From IMG/VR virus record IMGVR_UViG_3300032293_001960, positions 1-59,981 of that record: 59,981 nt of DNA, one strand, 5' to 3'. The notes under the pieces are model-generated. The model worked only from the letters and a program-made list of their open reading frames with translations, was not told the origin of the DNA and searched no databases. Below are positions 31,004 through 40,067 of this stretch, one piece after another. The translations under genes and the position numbers were made by a program. Every line of letters begins with the position of its first letter. The first letter of the stretch is position 1. This DNA comes from a virus.

Positions 31004-31425
31004 GCCGAGATGTGGAGCGTTTCTTGCAGGCCCTCCGCACGATTGAGCGTCTGCCCGCACTCCTGGCAGAAAACCACAACACTCTTTTACACCAAATGTC
31101 CGCTCTCAGTCAGATCCTGTCCGGGATCGAATTTTTGATCACCGAAAATGCGGCCCTCAAGGCAGCGCTTGGTGAATCCGGCCTGACCAATGAGGCTCTC
31201 CAGGCTGAGCTTGCTGCTGCTGGTGAGCGTTACAAGTCTCTGGTTGCCGAGGAAGTCGCCGAGGACGAAATGGAAGCCCGCATCCTTAGCCGCCTATCCG
31301 AAGTGCTGCCCCAGCCTCCTGCAGAGGAGCCCGCTGCTGAGGAGCCTGTTGCCGAGGAGCCTGTTGCTCCTGCCGTCGAGCCTGCTGCTGAGGAGCCCGC
31401 CGCCGAGGAAGAGGAGCCTGCCTGA
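30967..31425 (+). CDS. Coiled-coil protein with PAEEP repeats
   Basis: 152 residues. Residues 5-100 form a long amphipathic coiled coil, and the C-terminal third is a repeat of EEPAAEEP/EEPVAEEP. Such acidic tails occur in scaffold or DNA-mimic-like proteins; function here unknown. Its start region (30994-31013) is the source or copy of 20 bases found in the gene at 26806. A strong terminator follows. Confidence 0.65.
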   Translation: MLTAIRDFTRSVSRDVERFLQALRTIERLPALLAENHNTLLHQMSALSQILSGIEFLITENAALKAALGESGLTNEALQAELAAAGERYKSLVAEEVAEDEMEARILSRLSEVLPQPPAEEPAAEEPVAEEPVAPAVEPAAEEPAAEEEEPA

Positions 31426-31447
31426 GCCGCTGCTCATTGACTGCACT

Positions 31448-31469
31448 GGGGGCTAAACGCCCCCTTTTT
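31448..31469 (+). terminator. Rho-independent terminator
   Basis: GGGGGC-TAAAC-GCCCCC followed by TTTTT. It closes the accessory-gene transcript upstream of the NblA-like and terminase genes. Confidence 0.9.
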
Positions 31470-31492
31470 GCTATCTACTTGCACTCAGCTCC

Positions 31493-31672
31493 ATGCCAGA
31501 CCCCGATCCAATGCGGTTAACTCTTTCTCAATCCTTTGAACTAGAAAGAATGTGCCGCACGATAGATGAAACCAACGATATAGCCACCCTACGCCAACTC
31601 TGCAAAGAGACCCTCCGAGCCTGGCAAATGCAGAAAGCCGCCACAGCGTGGGTCATGCGCCAAGGGTTATAG
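31493..31672 (+). CDS. NblA-like small helical protein
   Basis: 59 residues. LTLSQSFELERMCRTIDETN resembles the first helix of NblA (LTxEQxFELxxF), and LCKETLRAWQMQKAATAWVM fits a second amphipathic helix, giving the NblA size and two-helix layout. NblA triggers phycobilisome degradation, and freshwater cyanophages are known to carry nblA. The match is short, so a different small helical protein is possible. It lies alone between the terminator and terS. Confidence 0.4.
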   Translation: MPDPDPMRLTLSQSFELERMCRTIDETNDIATLRQLCKETLRAWQMQKAATAWVMRQGL

Positions 31673-31707
31673 TTGTTTAATATACGACGCAGCTAGCACC
31701 TATACCC

Positions 31708-32160
31708 ATGCCCGGACGTAATCCCAACCCTATTGACGGCTTACGGGAGCAGGAACGGATGGCTGTAGCACTCCTGGCCCAGGGCAAAACGAACCGCGCC
31801 ACCGCTACCGAGCTCGGCATATCAGAGCGTGCACTGTACAACTGGCGTCAAAAACCTGTGGTTCAACGTGCTATCTTCCTCAGGCAGCAGCAAATAATTT
31901 CAGACAACGAAAGCCAAACTATAGAACTTCTGCCCGAGGCGATTAGCACTCTTAAAGCCATCATGCAGGACTCCCGTGCTCGTCCCTCCGATCGCATTGC
32001 TGCTTCTCGTGCCCTGATCAACGGTGCAGGTCGCTATCAAGAGACCCAAATGCTAAACCGCAAGTTGGCCAACCTTGAAGCGATGGTGGACCCCCTGACC
32101 GCAGAACTTCTCCCCGAGGACGAGGATAATCTCCCTTCATTCGAGCCTACCGATGAATGA
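31708..32160 (+). CDS. terS: Small terminase subunit
   Basis: 150 residues. The N-terminal HTH (QERMAVALLAQGKTNRATAT, then ELGISERALYNWRQKP) is of the TerS type, followed by a helical oligomerisation region and an acidic tail. It recognises the packaging site and loads TerL. It overlaps terL by four bases. Confidence 0.85.
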   Translation: MPGRNPNPIDGLREQERMAVALLAQGKTNRATATELGISERALYNWRQKPVVQRAIFLRQQQIISDNESQTIELLPEAISTLKAIMQDSRARPSDRIAASRALINGAGRYQETQMLNRKLANLEAMVDPLTAELLPEDEDNLPSFEPTDE

Positions 32161-33665
32161 CCACATCAACGCTGACGCAACTCGTCCGCCGCGCTGACAA
32201 GCTGCAGGCTGCAATCGAACGCCGCAAGGCCCAGGCCACCTCCTCCCCCGAGGCCGCTGTCAGCACTCTGCCTACCATTGACCAGTGGCCCGAGTTTGCT
32301 CGCCTGACCTGGATCACCACGAGCGGCACTGTCGCCCCATTCGACCCGTACGACTTCCAGATTGATCTAGTACGGCAGATCTATTCCCATCAGAATGTTA
32401 TTGTAAATAAATCACGCCAAGTTGGCGTTAGTGAAACTGTTGTCAACGCCCTGAGCTGCCGTGCCGCCACTGAACCGGGGTATGTTGCTGTCGTATTTTC
32501 CAAAACTCAGGGCGATTCATCGCAGTTAGCACGCCGCGCTAAGCGGATGCTTAATAGCATTTCAGGTCACGCATTTCGTTATGCTACAGACAGCGCGACG
32601 CTAATCAGCGTCGTGGGCTTCGGCACTATCTACTTTCTACCCGGCAGCTCCCGTGCTGCTCGCGGTATCCCCTCTTGCTCAGACCTATGGATTGACGAGG
32701 CCGACTTTGTTGATGGTGCCGAGGAGATCTACCGCGCCGCCAGCCCCACGTTGTCCATGTTGGGAGAGAAAGGCCGTGTGATTGTCACCAGCACACCGGA
32801 CACGGCTTCGGGCTGGTACGGCTCCCTGTGGCACGCTGGTATTTTCCCTGATTGGTATTCCTACGTCGAGCGTGCTCGTGATACCCCTGCCCAGGGCCCT
32901 GCTGTTATTGCAGAGCTGAACAACCGCCTGGCGCAACTCCCGGACAAGTGGCTCCGCGTTGCGATTCATTATTCCCAGCATTCGGTCTACAACCAAGATC
33001 CCAATTGGGCGAAGAAAACCCGTGAGGACCGCCGTATCACCCAATCTGCCTGGGCCACCGAGTACGAACTAGCCTTTGGTTCCACAAACAGCCAGGTCTA
33101 CCCCTATGAACTGATCAACCGTGGCGCCCGAGGCTCCTGGCGCGAATGCGGCTCCGTTAATCGTACATACGTACTAGCTATAGATCCAAACGCGGGCGGC
33201 GATGATTACTTCGTAGGCTTGGTACTTGACATCACCAGCAAGCCGTACGAAGTTGTCAGCCTATACCGTGAAAACGGTCGTAGCACTGAGTACAGTCTAC
33301 GCAAGATTAAAGAGCTGATAGAAGACTACATCCCGCATCGTATCATCGTGGAAAAGCAGGCCATGGGTGCAGTGATCGCCGAAGCGTTACAGGGCATCGT
33401 CCCCGAGTACGCGATCGAGCTGTTCTCCACTTCTCAGCCCAGCAAGATCACAGCCACGGATCGCATCCTGTTCCTGCTGGAACACGATGACCTGATCTTC
33501 CCCGAGGGCGTAATCGTCGATGAGCTTCGCGCTTTCCAGCAGAAAGATCACGGAGTCCGTGCCGCTGGATCTGGTTTCCATGATGATACTGTCATGGCGT
33601 TAGCCTTTGCGTGTAGTTTGATTCCAGAAACTCCGAATACTGCAGCGTTCTTTGCGAATATCTAA
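32157..33665 (+). CDS. terL: Large terminase subunit
   Basis: 502 residues. The ATPase has Walker A-like KSRQVGVSET (Lys about 85) and Walker B DLWIDEADFVD (about 178). The RNase H-like nuclease has AIDPNAGGDDYF (about 340) and the HDDTVMALAFA motif (about 474). It pumps DNA into the prohead and cuts the concatemer. Part of its 3' region (33378-33448) is duplicated in fragments in the gene at 26806. Confidence 0.95.
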   Translation: MTTSTLTQLVRRADKLQAAIERRKAQATSSPEAAVSTLPTIDQWPEFARLTWITTSGTVAPFDPYDFQIDLVRQIYSHQNVIVNKSRQVGVSETVVNALSCRAATEPGYVAVVFSKTQGDSSQLARRAKRMLNSISGHAFRYATDSATLISVVGFGTIYFLPGSSRAARGIPSCSDLWIDEADFVDGAEEIYRAASPTLSMLGEKGRVIVTSTPDTASGWYGSLWHAGIFPDWYSYVERARDTPAQGPAVIAELNNRLAQLPDKWLRVAIHYSQHSVYNQDPNWAKKTREDRRITQSAWATEYELAFGSTNSQVYPYELINRGARGSWRECGSVNRTYVLAIDPNAGGDDYFVGLVLDITSKPYEVVSLYRENGRSTEYSLRKIKELIEDYIPHRIIVEKQAMGAVIAEALQGIVPEYAIELFSTSQPSKITATDRILFLLEHDDLIFPEGVIVDELRAFQQKDHGVRAAGSGFHDDTVMALAFACSLIPETPNTAAFFANI

Positions 33666-33671
33666 GTGCCC

Positions 33672-33737
33672 AGTGTAAGTTCCTCTGTACGCATTGCGAG
33701 TTCCTCTGCGCCTAGTGTAAGTTCGCGAAATTACACT
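33672..33737 (+). promoter_or_regulatory. Operator candidate: 24-bp palindrome plus half-site
   Basis: At 33714-33737 AGTGTAAGTTCG faces CGAAATTACACT, pairing at 11 of 12 positions. The half-site AGTGTAAGTTC also occurs at 33672, and GTTCCTCTG is repeated twice between them. It lies 35 bases before the KilA-N gene and is likely its operator. Confidence 0.6.
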
Positions 33738-33772
33738 CCAGTGATAAACTATGTGCATATCCTCCTAGTTTG

Positions 33773-34528
33773 ATGAAGTCCTTCGAGCTAGTTTCCCGTT
33801 CTTGGAACGGCACGCCGATCCACCGGCGCATCACCGATGGCTATGCCAATGCCACGGCCATGTGCAAGGCGAACAAGAAGAGGTGGTCTGACTACCGGGA
33901 ATCGGACCGCTGCCAGCTCTACCTGGACGCTCTGTCCCAAACAACGGAAATTCCGGTGTTTGATCTGATCCAGTCCCGCCAGGGGCACGGTGGTGGTACC
34001 TGGGTCCATCCCCAGGTCGCGGTCGACCTGGCCCGCTGGATCAGCGCACCGTTCGCGGTGTGGATGGACCGCTGGTTTTTGGAGAATATCCAACAAGCGT
34101 CAAAAGCACCTGTAGAGACAGTATCTCCTAGGCTTCGCGAAGTTGAGATGATTACTCTTATAGAGAGTAGCCTTAACTTGTTTGATCGTCTCGGCGGAAT
34201 GGATCAACGTGATGAAATTCTGTTTAAAGATGTTGTTCGTAATAACTTATTAGCAGCCACGTCCGGTTCACTCCCTCAGATTGACCCCGAGCTCGCATTA
34301 AGTGATGCCTGGCTCGAAGTATTTAAACAACCGCTGAATCCTGCCAACTTTAATAAGATCGGTAAGCTAGTTGCCAGAAATTACAGAAAAGAATTTAATG
34401 AAGATCCTCCCCTTCGTGAGCAGTTTGTGAATGGCAGACCCTGTCAGGTAAAGAGCTATCGTCGTTCCTGGTTGCTTAGAACTTTAGAGCAACTAGATCC
34501 TGTCTCTATACTGAAGCCAAGTGTCTGA
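33773..34528 (+). CDS. KilA-N domain protein
   Basis: 251 residues. The N-terminal KilA-N domain has RRITDGYANATAMCKANKKR, WVHPQVAVDLARWISAPFAV and WMDRWFL. The C-terminal part is a helical domain (KLVARNYRKEFNE...LREQFVNGRPCQVKSYRRSW) like that of phage antirepressors. It lies between terL and portal, an unusual place for a regulator, behind its own operator-like palindrome. It overlaps the portal gene by eight bases. Confidence 0.85.
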   Translation: MKSFELVSRSWNGTPIHRRITDGYANATAMCKANKKRWSDYRESDRCQLYLDALSQTTEIPVFDLIQSRQGHGGGTWVHPQVAVDLARWISAPFAVWMDRWFLENIQQASKAPVETVSPRLREVEMITLIESSLNLFDRLGGMDQRDEILFKDVVRNNLLAATSGSLPQIDPELALSDAWLEVFKQPLNPANFNKIGKLVARNYRKEFNEDPPLREQFVNGRPCQVKSYRRSWLLRTLEQLDPVSILKPSV

Positions 34529-36341
34529 CTCATCTGATTTATTCCGGAATAACGACGCTGTAAGTCGTACAGATGGCGCGTTGGTGAACGTGCTAACCGG
34601 CATGGGGACTGCCTCTACCGATCGCAGCGTCGCTACAAAAGTTGCGAATGCTTCACTGCTTTCTCAGACAGAGTTAGAAATACTGTATTTAAACGGTATC
34701 CCTCGCCGCTATGTAGATAATATTGCAGACGCAGTTCTGCGTCATCCCGCTACTATAAAACTAGGTGGGGACGACATACCCAATGCCAATGATCTCATTG
34801 CTGACTTTGAAGAGTATATAAAGAACCTCCAATTTCGCCGCGCTTACGCTGAAGTTGTCAAGCTCCAAAGGCTATACGGTGGTGCTGTCCTGGTCCTGCT
34901 GATTGACGATGGCCTTCCGCCTGATGAACCCGTTGACCCAGCACGTATCCGCGCTGTTCGAGGCCTAGTCCCGCTGTCTCGCCATGAGGTGATCCCCGAG
35001 GACTTCACGATTATTGACTACAGCAAGCCTCAGTTCTACCGCATATCCACTTCGCAGCGCCTGTCGCCCGACCAGACCAGCCGTTATGCCGATATACGCA
35101 TACACGCATCAAGAGTAGCTCGCTTTGACGGGCTGTATCTCCCCTGGAATCTCCGAGTGCGCAACACCGGCTGGGGCCAATCTGTTCTGCAACTAATTTG
35201 GGACGCCTTTAAGCGCTACGAAAGCGGCATGATGGGCTTGGAAACAATGCTTTCAGACGCAGATCTATTTGTACATAGTATTCCGGGGCTCTTTAATCGT
35301 ATTGCCGCTGGCAATGAATCAGACATCCGCAAGCGCCTAGAAGCCAATATCTTATCACGCAGCATGTACAAAGGTATGGTCATTGACAAAGAAGAGACAG
35401 TTACATATCTCAACCGTGCTCTCAACAATATCTCTTCAGCTACAGACCCCTTCATCAAAGACCTACAGGCCGCTACTGGTTGGCCTTCTGCCATCCTCAT
35501 GGGTGAGTCCCCCGGGGGCTTGGGCAAAGAGGGCCGCTTTGAGGAGCGTCTTTGGGCCTCCCTGGTGGAGAACTGGCAGGAGATCTATTGCCTACCTCCT
35601 GTTGAGCAGATTTTCACCTACATCCTGGCCAGCCAAGAGGGCCCCACCCGAGGACGCCCCCCGCGTAATTGGTCTGTTTCGTTCCCTTCAGCGTTCACCG
35701 AGACTAATAAAGAGAAAGCTGACATTCGCTCTGCTCAAGCACAAATAGACCATGCCTATATCAATATGGGTGTGTTGAACGCCATCGAAGTACGCGAAGC
35801 TCGCTTCGGCGGTACAGACTTCAACACCGAAACCACGCTCAATCCTGCTGTAACCGAGCAGTTGATCGCTGCTGCGGACGCCTCGTTCGAGAGTCAGATG
35901 ATGGGGTATCAGAACCAGCAGCTCACCACCCAGCAGCTCCCGGGTGGGGAGGAGCAGCCCCCTCCCCCCGCCCCCGAGGACGAAGCCAAGACCGACGTTT
36001 TCGACCATTACGCGGCCCACGGCATGCGGATCCGGGTCACCCACAGGATGGACGACCTATGTGCGGGCTATTTGGTGGGGCCTGATGGCCAGCGCACTGA
36101 TTCCAGCCAGGCGGCCCCCCTGGTTGTATTCGGCCCTAACCGCGCCCGGGCCTACAAGCTGTATCGAGCCCGCTTCGATCGTGACGGGGAGCTGATCGAC
36201 GGTCCCTATGCCACTGGTTTCGCGTCTCTTCGTGCTGCCAAGCTTGGAATTTCCCGATTATTCCGGCAAAATGTGGCAGGGCTCTCCGCTATACCCGAGA
36301 GCGAAATCGAGTCGCTTCGTGCTGGATGGGAGGTCTACTAA
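34521..36341 (+). CDS. Portal protein (DUF1073-like)
   Basis: 606 residues. VVKLQRLYGGAVLVLLIDDG, IHASRVARFDGLYLPW, NTGWGQSVLQLIWDAFKRYE and GWPSAILMGESPGGLGKEGR are typical of DUF1073-type portals. It forms the dodecameric DNA gate and head-tail vertex. After a Pro-rich linker (about 475-490) there is an extra C-terminal domain of about 110 residues that I do not recognise. Confidence 0.9.
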   Translation: MSDSSDLFRNNDAVSRTDGALVNVLTGMGTASTDRSVATKVANASLLSQTELEILYLNGIPRRYVDNIADAVLRHPATIKLGGDDIPNANDLIADFEEYIKNLQFRRAYAEVVKLQRLYGGAVLVLLIDDGLPPDEPVDPARIRAVRGLVPLSRHEVIPEDFTIIDYSKPQFYRISTSQRLSPDQTSRYADIRIHASRVARFDGLYLPWNLRVRNTGWGQSVLQLIWDAFKRYESGMMGLETMLSDADLFVHSIPGLFNRIAAGNESDIRKRLEANILSRSMYKGMVIDKEETVTYLNRALNNISSATDPFIKDLQAATGWPSAILMGESPGGLGKEGRFEERLWASLVENWQEIYCLPPVEQIFTYILASQEGPTRGRPPRNWSVSFPSAFTETNKEKADIRSAQAQIDHAYINMGVLNAIEVREARFGGTDFNTETTLNPAVTEQLIAAADASFESQMMGYQNQQLTTQQLPGGEEQPPPPAPEDEAKTDVFDHYAAHGMRIRVTHRMDDLCAGYLVGPDGQRTDSSQAAPLVVFGPNRARAYKLYRARFDRDGELIDGPYATGFASLRAAKLGISRLFRQNVAGLSAIPESEIESLRAGWEVY

Positions 36342-36349
36342 CCTAAGTC

Positions 36350-37222
36350 TTGGATCTACTTGAGCGCTACAACAACCTGCTACGCAATGCTGAGGATGAT
36401 ACAGTTGTATTATTAAATAAGGTTTTGGAGAGTTCGTTCAATCGTCTGCTTCGCCGAGCACGGGAGTACATACGACGCGGCATGCAAGATCCTAGCCAAC
36501 GGAATGTACTGCTATTGCAATTATTCCGTGAGCTGATTCCTGCTGTGCGGCCGGACATGCAGGACCAGTATGACGAGTTATTCCGGAATTTAGTTGCGGA
36601 GGCATCCAAGCTTGGGATCGTGGCAGCTGATGCGCTCACGGGTGAGCTACTACCAACTCATCCACGAGTGGATATTACAATTCCGATTGAGGCAACGATG
36701 GCTGCTGCGGCGCAGGCCAAGGGGTATTTAAGGCGTCATGGGGATGAGTTTGCTCGAACTGCTGCGGAGATTGTGGCGCAGGGGGTTGCAGAGGGTCGTC
36801 CGACGGATGCGATGGTGCGTGATATGCGTGATCGTTTGGGGATTACAAGAGGGAGAGCGGAGACAATTGTACGAACCGAAAGCCTGCGGGCGTATTCGGA
36901 GGCAAGTAATGCATATTATGCTACAATAGGAATTGATCTAGTGATGTATTACGCGACAAGTGATGATCGGACTTGTCCCGTATGTCGAGACAGGGCAGGT
37001 CGTATTTATCGACGTACAGAGTTAAAGTTACCGTTACATCCACGGTGCCGGTGTGCTGTAGCGCCGTATGACCCTGAGATAGCGAGGATTGATCCTGCCT
37101 ATGCTGGGATGGCTGCACGTCATCGCAAGGAAGTCGCAAAGCATACTGGTGTTCCGTTAAGCGATGATTTAACAAAAGCAGTGTTTGAGTCGATGGCGCC
37201 TACTCCTGTTACAGATGTGTGA
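36350..37222 (+). CDS. MuF-like head morphogenesis protein
   Basis: 290 residues starting at TTG 36350, just after the portal. The C-terminal half has RAETIVRTESLRAYSEASN and the minor-head signature DDRTCPVCRDRAGRIYRRTE...PLHPRCRC. It is a minor capsid protein injected or attached at the portal in SPP1/Mu-like phages. Confidence 0.9.
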   Translation: MDLLERYNNLLRNAEDDTVVLLNKVLESSFNRLLRRAREYIRRGMQDPSQRNVLLLQLFRELIPAVRPDMQDQYDELFRNLVAEASKLGIVAADALTGELLPTHPRVDITIPIEATMAAAAQAKGYLRRHGDEFARTAAEIVAQGVAEGRPTDAMVRDMRDRLGITRGRAETIVRTESLRAYSEASNAYYATIGIDLVMYYATSDDRTCPVCRDRAGRIYRRTELKLPLHPRCRCAVAPYDPEIARIDPAYAGMAARHRKEVAKHTGVPLSDDLTKAVFESMAPTPVTDV

Positions 37223-37323
37223 CGGTTTGTGAACAGACTGCTTGTGGCCATGCCAACCACAACGGTAGGCGCTACAGTATGAAGACAGCAGGGGAGGCCC
37301 TGCACCACCACAACTTTTACATC

Positions 37324-37797
37324 ATGGCTACTCTCACCGCCAACCCAACGAGTACAACCAACGGTCAAGTCTCTAAGCCTAAGCCTTTGCCTAAGCTCTC
37401 AGACATTCAGACGATAGTGCCAGTTTACAAGCAAACATGGTTGCGTGTGACTGAGCGGTATGATCTTTACGACGAAGGCTGCAATAATATCGTTGCCAAA
37501 GAATGGCATTCTATGGTGCTTGATGTGCTGGCTTTTGGTTTCGTATCGACACCTTACTATCTATCGGAACACGCTTATTTTACGATGAATCCAGATAGTC
37601 CAGAGAGTCCCTATTGGCTTTTTAAGCCTGGAGATCTACAGGATGTAGTAGTTGAGGTTTTTGTCGGCGAAAAGCCTGACACATCAAAACCCATAAAGAG
37701 CTTTTGTGAAGGGTATACATATGTCTGTGAAGAGGGGGCTCCAGTTGAAACAGTTGACTATTCCCTTTATTGGATAACAAGTGATCATTCCCTATAA
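37324..37797 (+). CDS. Hypothetical protein
   Basis: 157 residues from MATLTANPTST; a GTG at 37219 overlapping the MuF stop is another possible start. Acidic, aromatic-rich, no recognised domain. It is inserted with the next two small genes and an IS in the head module. Confidence 0.55.
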   Translation: MATLTANPTSTTNGQVSKPKPLPKLSDIQTIVPVYKQTWLRVTERYDLYDEGCNNIVAKEWHSMVLDVLAFGFVSTPYYLSEHAYFTMNPDSPESPYWLFKPGDLQDVVVEVFVGEKPDTSKPIKSFCEGYTYVCEEGAPVETVDYSLYWITSDHSL

Positions 37798-37896
37798 TTC
37801 TCGTGATAAACCTAAACAATGAGTCTCTCGATTGGTGCCGTCCTTGGCACCAGCACCAGTGGGTTGCTGAACAGCATCGCACTTGGAACTAGATCA

Positions 37897-38061
37897 ATGA
37901 GCCGCCCCTACGAAATCCACCTGCTGGCTCCCTCCGGCCAGCGCCGCACCCTGCACCTCCAGGCCCAGTCCCCATCTCATGCCCAGCTGTCAGCAATCGA
38001 GCTGGCAGGCCTCGGCCCCAAGGCCACGGTGATCCGCTGCCATCGCCTGGGGGACTGGTGA
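37897..38061 (+). CDS. Small hypothetical protein (RPYEIHLLAPSGQR family)
   Basis: 54 residues from MSRPYEIHLLAPSGQRRTLH, ending ATVIRCHRLGDW. The start is supported by the homologous fragment at 24542. The frame also extends to 37819. It overlaps the next gene as GTGA. Function unknown. Confidence 0.6.
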   Translation: MSRPYEIHLLAPSGQRRTLHLQAQSPSHAQLSAIELAGLGPKATVIRCHRLGDW

Positions 38062-38279
38062 GCGACCCCACCAACGCCGAGCGCTCCCGCCGCTGGCGTG
38101 CCAGGAAAGCCGGCAAGATGCCACCAGCAGAGCGGTTGATCTGCTCAGCCTGTGGAGCAGGTCGTAGCGGGCGCTACGGGGAGATCTGCCGTCGCTGCTG
38201 GGAGAGGGTCACGCCAGAGGGAAGGGCAGCAAAGGCTGAGCGGGTGGCAAAGACAAGGAAGAAGCGTGACGGATTGTGA
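38058..38279 (+). CDS. Small zinc-ribbon-like protein
   Basis: 73 residues from GTG 38058. LICSACGAGRSGRYGEICRRCW has a CxxC...CxxC arrangement flanked by basic helices, so a zinc-binding, possibly DNA-binding, peptide. The next IS begins right behind its stop and may have replaced its original 3' flank. Confidence 0.6.
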   Translation: MSDPTNAERSRRWRARKAGKMPPAERLICSACGAGRSGRYGEICRRCWERVTPEGRAAKAERVAKTRKKRDGL

Positions 38280-38298
38280 ACAGGCCTCGCTGTGCCCT

Positions 38299-38718
38299 TT
38301 AGGGCGGGGAGGAATGGCCTTCAGGACGATCCTGCTCAGCGATGTAGCGCCTGAGCGTTTCGATGGTGGCGCCGCCAGCACTTGAAGCGAAGTAGCTCGG
38401 ACTCCAAAGGTGCTCGCCGTGCGGACGCAAAGGGAACTCCTTGCGCAGCATCCGGCTCGACACTCCCTTGAGGGCGTTGACCAGGGCCGACACCGAGAGC
38501 GTTGGCGGGTACTCGACCAGCAGATGCACATGGTCGGCTTCGCCGTTGAACTCCAGCAACTGAAAGCCCATCTTTTCGGCGACACCGAGGCAGACCGCCT
38601 CCATTCGCTCAAGGTGCTCAGCCGTCAGCACGGCTCGCCTGTACTTGACGACAAAGACCAAATGGACGACCAGCCTGGAAACGCTGTGCCTGCCTCGCCT
38701 AAGCGGTTGCTGTGCCAT
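38299..38718 (-). CDS. tnpA: IS200-type HUH transposase TnpA
   Basis: 139 residues from MAQQPLRRGRHSVSRL. The HUH motif is in ADHVHLLVEYPP and the catalytic tyrosine in LRRYIAEQ. Highly similar to the TnpA at 20619 (RRGRHSVSRLVVHLVF, RMLRKEFPLRPH). The frame to 38913 covers tnpB sequence in reverse and is not the start. Confidence 0.93.
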   Translation of the reverse strand: MAQQPLRRGRHSVSRLVVHLVFVVKYRRAVLTAEHLERMEAVCLGVAEKMGFQLLEFNGEADHVHLLVEYPPTLSVSALVNALKGVSSRMLRKEFPLRPHGEHLWSPSYFASSAGGATIETLRRYIAEQDRPEGHSSPP

Positions 38719-38747
38719 TGCACCCCAAGTCTGGTATGGTGATTGGT

Positions 38748-39950
38748 ATGCAACTACGGTACCGCTACCGCTGCTACCCCAGCCCCGCCCAACAGCAGGC
38801 CCTGTCCCGCTCGTTTGGTTGTGCTCGGGTTGTTTGGAATGACGCCCTGGCCCTGAGCAACAAGCTCTATGCCGAGGGGGAAAAGTATCCGGGCGGTTCG
38901 GCGCTGATGGCACTGGTCATCACCAAAGCCAAGCGGACGCCGGAGCGGCAGTGGCTGACCGAAGCATCCCATTCGATGCTTCAGCAGTCAGTGCGTGACC
39001 TGGACCGTGCCTTTCGCAACTGGTGGGGTTCACTCACCGGCAAGCACAAAGGCAAGGCCAGAGCACCGCGTTTCAAGAAGCGGAGCAACGACCAGAGCAT
39101 CCGTATCTGCGGCAAGCAGTTCCGCGTCACCGAGGGCGGCGTCCGCTTCCCCAAGGTGGGTGATCTGCCTCTGGTTTGGTCACGACCGCTGCCAGCGGTG
39201 CCTTCCTCCTGTACCATCATCAAGGATGCGGCTGGTCGGTACTTCGCCAGCTTTGTTGTGGAAGTGGATCGGCCCCAACTGGAGCCCAACGGCAACACCG
39301 TGGGAATCGACCTGGGCCTGACGACCTTCGCCACGCTCAGCACTGGCGAGAAAGTGGATGCGCCTAAGCCCCTGCGTTCCGCCTCCAAGCGGCTACGCAA
39401 GCTGCAACGCAACCTCAGCCGCAAGACCAAAGGCAGCAACCGCCGCAACCGGGCGCGGGTGCAAGTGGCACGGCTTCATGCCCGCATCGCTGACACCCGT
39501 AAAGATTTCCTCGACAAGCTCAGCACTCGCATCATCCGTGAGAACCAAACGGTGGTGCTTGAGGATCTGAAAGTCTCGGGGATGATCCGCAACCGCAAGC
39601 TGGCCCGTTCCATTGCGGATGCAGGCTGGCGTCAGTTCCGCCTGCTGCTGGAATCCAAGGCCCTGATGTATGGCCGCACGGTCAACATCATCAGCACCTG
39701 GGAGCCAACTTCTCAGCGGTGCTCAGCCTGCGGAGAACTAGGCGGCAAGAAGCCGCTCAACATCAGGGCGTGGACCTGTCTGCACTGCGGTGCCGAACAT
39801 GACAGGGACATCAACGCCGCCAATAACATCGCCGCCGCCGGACAGGTGGAGGCACAAAACGGACGTGGAGCCAGGCGTAAGACGGGCTTGCCCGCTGCAG
39901 GCTGTGAAGCGTCAACCCAACAGAGGAGCAAGCAGTTATGCCTGCTCTGA
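38748..39950 (+). CDS. tnpB: TnpB RNA-guided endonuclease
   Basis: 400 residues from MQLRYRYRCY. RuvC motifs are VGIDLGLTTFATL, VVLEDLKVSGM and CGAEHDRDINAANNI, and the zinc ribbon is CSACGELG...CLHCGAEH. All catalytic carboxylates are present. The omega-RNA 3' hairpin lies at 39961. Its guide would read phage DNA just after 39988. Confidence 0.93.
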   Translation: MQLRYRYRCYPSPAQQQALSRSFGCARVVWNDALALSNKLYAEGEKYPGGSALMALVITKAKRTPERQWLTEASHSMLQQSVRDLDRAFRNWWGSLTGKHKGKARAPRFKKRSNDQSIRICGKQFRVTEGGVRFPKVGDLPLVWSRPLPAVPSSCTIIKDAAGRYFASFVVEVDRPQLEPNGNTVGIDLGLTTFATLSTGEKVDAPKPLRSASKRLRKLQRNLSRKTKGSNRRNRARVQVARLHARIADTRKDFLDKLSTRIIRENQTVVLEDLKVSGMIRNRKLARSIADAGWRQFRLLLESKALMYGRTVNIISTWEPTSQRCSACGELGGKKPLNIRAWTCLHCGAEHDRDINAANNIAAAGQVEAQNGRGARRKTGLPAAGCEASTQQRSKQLCLL

Positions 39951-39960
39951 CTGGAAATCT

Positions 39961-39988
39961 CCGGCCTTCAGGCCGGGGAGGATGTCAA
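39961..39988 (+). ncRNA. Right end / omega-RNA 3' hairpin of the IS at 38.3 kb
   Basis: CCGGCCTTCAGGCCGG followed by GGAGGATGTCAA. Nearly identical to the element at 22349-22375. Confidence 0.6.
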
Positions 39989-40067
39989 GTCCCAGTTGGA
40001 CTGACCAACGCAGCTAACCAGATCCCCCGAGCACGTTACCTTAGGGCTATATCCCATTGTTGTTGCC

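Larger units (their letters stand above)
38281..39988 (+). mobile_element. IS200/IS605-family element with divergent tnpA and tnpB, second copy
   Basis: The left hairpin is GCCCTTTAGGGC (38294-38305); the left boundary is not exact. The right hairpin CCGGCCTTCAGGCCGG (39961-39976) is identical to that of the 20.6 kb element and the end is GTCAA (39984-39988). The gene starts are divergent, with 29 bases between. It lies between the MuF-like and prohead-protease genes. Confidence 0.85.
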
